Position numbers and translations under genes: made by a program. 9,034 nucleotides of DNA from Candidatus Gottesmanbacteria bacterium (GTDB lineage Bacteria > Patescibacteriota > Microgenomatia > UBA10105 > UBA927): NCBI GenBank assembly GCA_026396845.1, contig JAPLWC010000013.1, positions 1 through 9,034 of the forward strand, written 5' to 3'. Below the pieces are notes generated by a model. That model made no database searches, was not told where the DNA came from, and saw only the letters and a program-made list of their open reading frames with translations. Positions within the stretch are counted from its first letter, which is position 1; every line of letters begins with the position of its first letter. This document shows positions 7,238 to 9,034 of this stretch, piece after piece.

Positions 7238-8248
7238 ATGGATTCCCGCGCCGCAGATGAACAAAAATATTTCGCGAGTCTCCCCGTGAGTCAATATCCG
7301 CTACAGGTAAATCTGGAATTTTCTAATTTCTGTAATTTACAATGTGCATTTTGTATTAATAAAGAGCCGTTTTTCCGAACCAAGGGTTTTGCGTCGGGCA
7401 CACTTATCGATACACTCATTTCTCAACTTCCAAAAACTACAATCGTTGTTATTTGTGGAACCGGCGAACCAATGGCACATCCGAAATTCAGTCACTATAT
7501 CAGCCTATTATCCAAACATTTTACCCAACTGTACCTCATTACAAACGGACACTTCCTTTCAGAGCGCACAATCAATCAGATTCTTCATTCCAATATCTGT
7601 AAACTCACGGTTTCCCTGGATTATTTCAATCCGGCCAAATATAAACAAGAAAAAAATGGCGACGGAACGCGCGCCATTCATAACGTCGAACTGTTGCTTC
7701 ACATGAGAAAACAAGTGAAAAAAAACAAGTTACAGACTATTCAGATTAATATGCTGGCGCAGCACAACAATGAACAGGACATCATTGATGCAATTAACTA
7801 TTTCTCTCCCCTCTTAGGTCCGAACGATTATATTTATAGCCGGAACATCAAAACACTCGGAGGACTCGTTCACGTAAAAAAACGGGGCCATAGTTACACG
7901 TGGACCATGCTCGATCAATTCAAAGAACAAATTAAAAATGACGTTGATATCTCCCATTACAGAACTGAAAACTGGATCAAATACCTCGGACTGAAACAGT
8001 CATTGTCTAAACGTTTAGTATGCAGACATCCGTTTATATACTGTGTGGTGCTCTATGATGGACGTGTTGCTGCTTGCTGTGTTGATTTCAATGGATCACT
8101 CATTATGGGCGATCTAACCAAACAAACTATGAAGGAAATTTGGAACGGGCCGACATATCAATCATTTCGAACCGATATGAGGGCCATCAATCTTAAAAAA
8201 TATCCGATCTGCGTTCACTGTGAAGAATGGTATAAATATAAAATATAA
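7238..8248 (+). CDS. Radical SAM protein with C-terminal SPASM domain
   Basis: This 336-residue iron-sulfur enzyme should cleave S-adenosylmethionine to start radical chemistry. The radical SAM core begins with FSNFCNLQCAFC, where C32, C36 and C39 hold the catalytic [4Fe-4S] cluster. It continues with GTGEPMAHP, the SAM-binding GGEP-type motif with G-T-G-E in place of G-G-E, and LYLITNGHFLS. The C-terminal SPASM region has C262, C269, C280, C281, C325 and C328, able to hold one or two auxiliary clusters, and the family's usual GDLTKQTMKEIWNGPTYQSFR pattern. SPASM proteins modify peptides, proteins, sugars or other small molecules. No small precursor-peptide gene adjoins this one, and the glycan setting makes a sugar or lipid-linked substrate at least as likely. 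It is divergent from the methyltransferase operon and shares its AT-rich composition. It starts at an ATG placed at the predicted transcription start. The fold is certain; the reaction is unknown. Confidence 0.93.
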   Translation: MDSRAADEQKYFASLPVSQYPLQVNLEFSNFCNLQCAFCINKEPFFRTKGFASGTLIDTLISQLPKTTIVVICGTGEPMAHPKFSHYISLLSKHFTQLYLITNGHFLSERTINQILHSNICKLTVSLDYFNPAKYKQEKNGDGTRAIHNVELLLHMRKQVKKNKLQTIQINMLAQHNNEQDIIDAINYFSPLLGPNDYIYSRNIKTLGGLVHVKKRGHSYTWTMLDQFKEQIKNDVDISHYRTENWIKYLGLKQSLSKRLVCRHPFIYCVVLYDGRVAACCVDFNGSLIMGDLTKQTMKEIWNGPTYQSFRTDMRAINLKKYPICVHCEEWYKYKI

Positions 8249-8275
8249 CGATTTCGCTTTTTTATTCCTGCGTAG

Positions 8276-8281
8276 TATACT
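8276..8281 (+). promoter_or_regulatory. Possible -10 box (TATACT) for the cupin gene
   Basis: TATACT matches TATAAT at 5 of 6 and ends 8 bases before the ATG at 8290, so the transcript would begin within about 0-2 bases of the start codon. The -35 region (TTTCGC at 8252-8257) is poor. The gap after the radical SAM stop is only 41 bases, so read-through from that gene is also possible. Confidence 0.4.
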
Positions 8282-8289
8282 TCGTTGCA

Positions 8290-8706
8290 ATGAACGTTTC
8301 ATCTCCTAAAAAAATTATCTTAAATAAACACGGAGCTCCGTTCATCGGGTATCTGACGGCGCCGACGGAGGGGGAAATCCCATTTCCTATCCGGCGCGTT
8401 TTCTGGACGTACTTTACACCGGAACGCATTACCCGCGGACGACACGCCCATAAAAAAACGTCCATTGTGCTCGTAGCCGCCACCGGCAAAATAACCGTCG
8501 CGACCGAAACCCGTGAAGGGGTGAAAAAAACATTTGTCCTGGACAAGCCCAATGTCGGGCTTCTTATTCCTCCGATGGTCTGGCACATCCAGCGCTACTC
8601 CCATACGGCCATCCAGGTCGCTCTTGCGTCCCACCCGTATAACGAAAAGGAATACATCCGGGATTATAAAATATTTAAAGCGTATGGGAATCATAAAAAG
8701 CGCTGA
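8290..8706 (+). CDS. FdtA/QdtA/WxcM-type cupin, dTDP-4-oxo-6-deoxyglucose 3,4-ketoisomerase family
   Basis: This 138-residue single-domain cupin belongs to the family that moves the keto group of dTDP-4-oxo-6-deoxyglucose from C4 to C3, the step before C3 amination to 3-amino-3,6-dideoxyhexoses such as Fuc3N or Qui3N. The signature RGRHAHKK (49-56) carries H52 and H54, equivalent to the active-site histidine pair of FdtA. IPFPIRRVFW (30-39), LLIPPMVWH (91-99) and ALASHPYNEKEYIRDY (131-146 region near the C-terminus) complete the family pattern. The length is usual. No RmlA, RmlB, aminotransferase or acetyltransferase gene is in the window, so the rest of the pathway must lie beyond the right edge or elsewhere. 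The gene returns to high GC (36 of 60 bases in 8461-8520) after the AT-rich radical SAM gene. Its end overlaps the next glycosyltransferase by 23 bases. Which isomer it makes (galacto or gluco) cannot be read from sequence. Confidence 0.88.
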   Translation: MNVSSPKKIILNKHGAPFIGYLTAPTEGEIPFPIRRVFWTYFTPERITRGRHAHKKTSIVLVAATGKITVATETREGVKKTFVLDKPNVGLLIPPMVWHIQRYSHTAIQVALASHPYNEKEYIRDYKIFKAYGNHKKR

Positions 8707-9034
8707 CACGGCGTCATTGACCTTTATCATTCCCGCGTATAACGACGGAGCGACGATCGAAACGGTTGTAAAAAAAGCCAGCGAAACCGGAACGCACCTC
8801 GGTATTCCGTTTGATGTGTTGGTTATTGATGACGCCAGTACGGATGAAACTCCCAAGATTCTTTCGCGTCTCACAAGGCGAATCAAGGATCTTAGAGTCA
8901 TCACCCATACGAAGAATGCCGGCTATGGCCGGACGATAAAAGAATTGTATCAAAAGGCCCGTCACGCCTGGCTCTTTTCGTTACCGGGCGATTATCAAAT
9001 TGAACCCGGTGAACTTGACAATCTTTGGCCCCAC
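8684..9034 (+). CDS. Family 2 glycosyltransferase, N-terminal part (cut by window edge)
   Basis: The first 117 residues of a GT-A fold glycosyltransferase run off the right edge without a stop. Motifs are LTFIIPAYNDG (12-22), VLVIDDASTDET (45-56) with the nucleotide-binding DD at 49-50, NAGYGRTIKELYQKA (78-92), and FSLPGDYQIEP (98-108). The last occupies the DxD position, but its first acid is replaced by proline and only D103 remains. Related GT2 proteins of the polyprenol-phosphate type usually read DGDGQ there. The only ATG is at 8684, which puts 23 bases inside the cupin gene in another frame. A TTG at 8717, just after the cupin stop, is the alternative, but it would cut close to the first strand. 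The overlap indicates one transcript with the cupin, although a weak TAAAAT box ends 11 bases before the ATG. Whether a membrane tail follows, as in the other GT2 of this window, cannot be seen. Confidence 0.88.
   Translation, partial: MGIIKSADTASLTFIIPAYNDGATIETVVKKASETGTHLGIPFDVLVIDDASTDETPKILSRLTRRIKDLRVITHTKNAGYGRTIKELYQKARHAWLFSLPGDYQIEPGELDNLWPH

Noticed and set aside
7344..7706. A 120-residue frame inside the radical SAM gene
   Set aside because: It is out of frame with a protein that has all radical SAM and SPASM cysteines, and shows no recognisable motif.
8249..8267. T-run after the radical SAM stop as a terminator
   Set aside because: Only a 3-base CGA/TCG stem precedes the T-run, too weak for an intrinsic terminator.
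8320..8904. A 194-residue minus-strand frame across the cupin and glycosyltransferase genes
   Set aside because: It is antisense to two well-conserved proteins; its length follows from their high GC and codon bias.
1..9034. CRISPR arrays, insertion sequences, tRNA or rRNA genes
   Set aside because: No spaced direct repeats, transposase motifs, terminal inverted repeats or cloverleaf-like sequences were seen while reading both strands.

Overview
The window looks like part of a bacterial cell-surface glycan locus. It is densely coded: ten genes, with a longest gene-free gap of 93 bases. TGA and TAA are used as ordinary stops, there are few Shine-Dalgarno sequences, and many GT-C type multi-pass membrane proteins have an acidic motif in the first loop. 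That combination resembles what is often seen in Candidate Phyla Radiation (Patescibacteria) and other uncultured bacteria, but nothing here fixes the taxon and I offer it only as a guess.

Layout. Bases 1-3202 hold a leftward operon of three genes: a GT-C membrane glycosyltransferase (531 aa), a DPM1-like family 2 glycosyltransferase with a C-terminal membrane anchor (380 aa), and a second GT-C protein cut by the left edge. Only 21 bases away, a fourth GT-C-like membrane protein (542 aa, 3224-4852) runs rightward. It meets tail to tail, with 6 bases between, a second leftward operon read from about 7144 to 4859: a class I SAM methyltransferase, an ATP-grasp ligase (ATGA overlap) and a HAD hydrolase (1-base gap). 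Divergent from that operon is a radical SAM/SPASM protein (7238-8248). It is followed by an FdtA/QdtA-type sugar 3,4-ketoisomerase cupin (8290-8706) and a family 2 glycosyltransferase that runs off the right edge (8684-9034).

How they may work together (inference). The DPM1-like enzyme could charge a polyprenyl phosphate with a sugar, which the neighbouring GT-C proteins would transfer outside the membrane. The cupin points to a dTDP-3-oxo-6-deoxyhexose branch, whose other enzymes are not in view. The methyltransferase, ATP-grasp, HAD and radical SAM genes would decorate the glycan or make a small acyl or amino-acid substituent; their substrates cannot be read from sequence.

Two things stand out. 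First, most starts have no Shine-Dalgarno sequence but carry a -10-like hexamer 6-11 bases before the ATG, suggesting leaderless or nearly leaderless mRNAs. The clearest case is TTGACA-16-CATAAT at the radical SAM gene, and one shared TACAATA box could fire both ways at 3209-3215. Second, the methyltransferase, ATP-grasp and radical SAM genes (about 5457-8250) are visibly more AT-rich than the genes on either side, as if acquired as a module.
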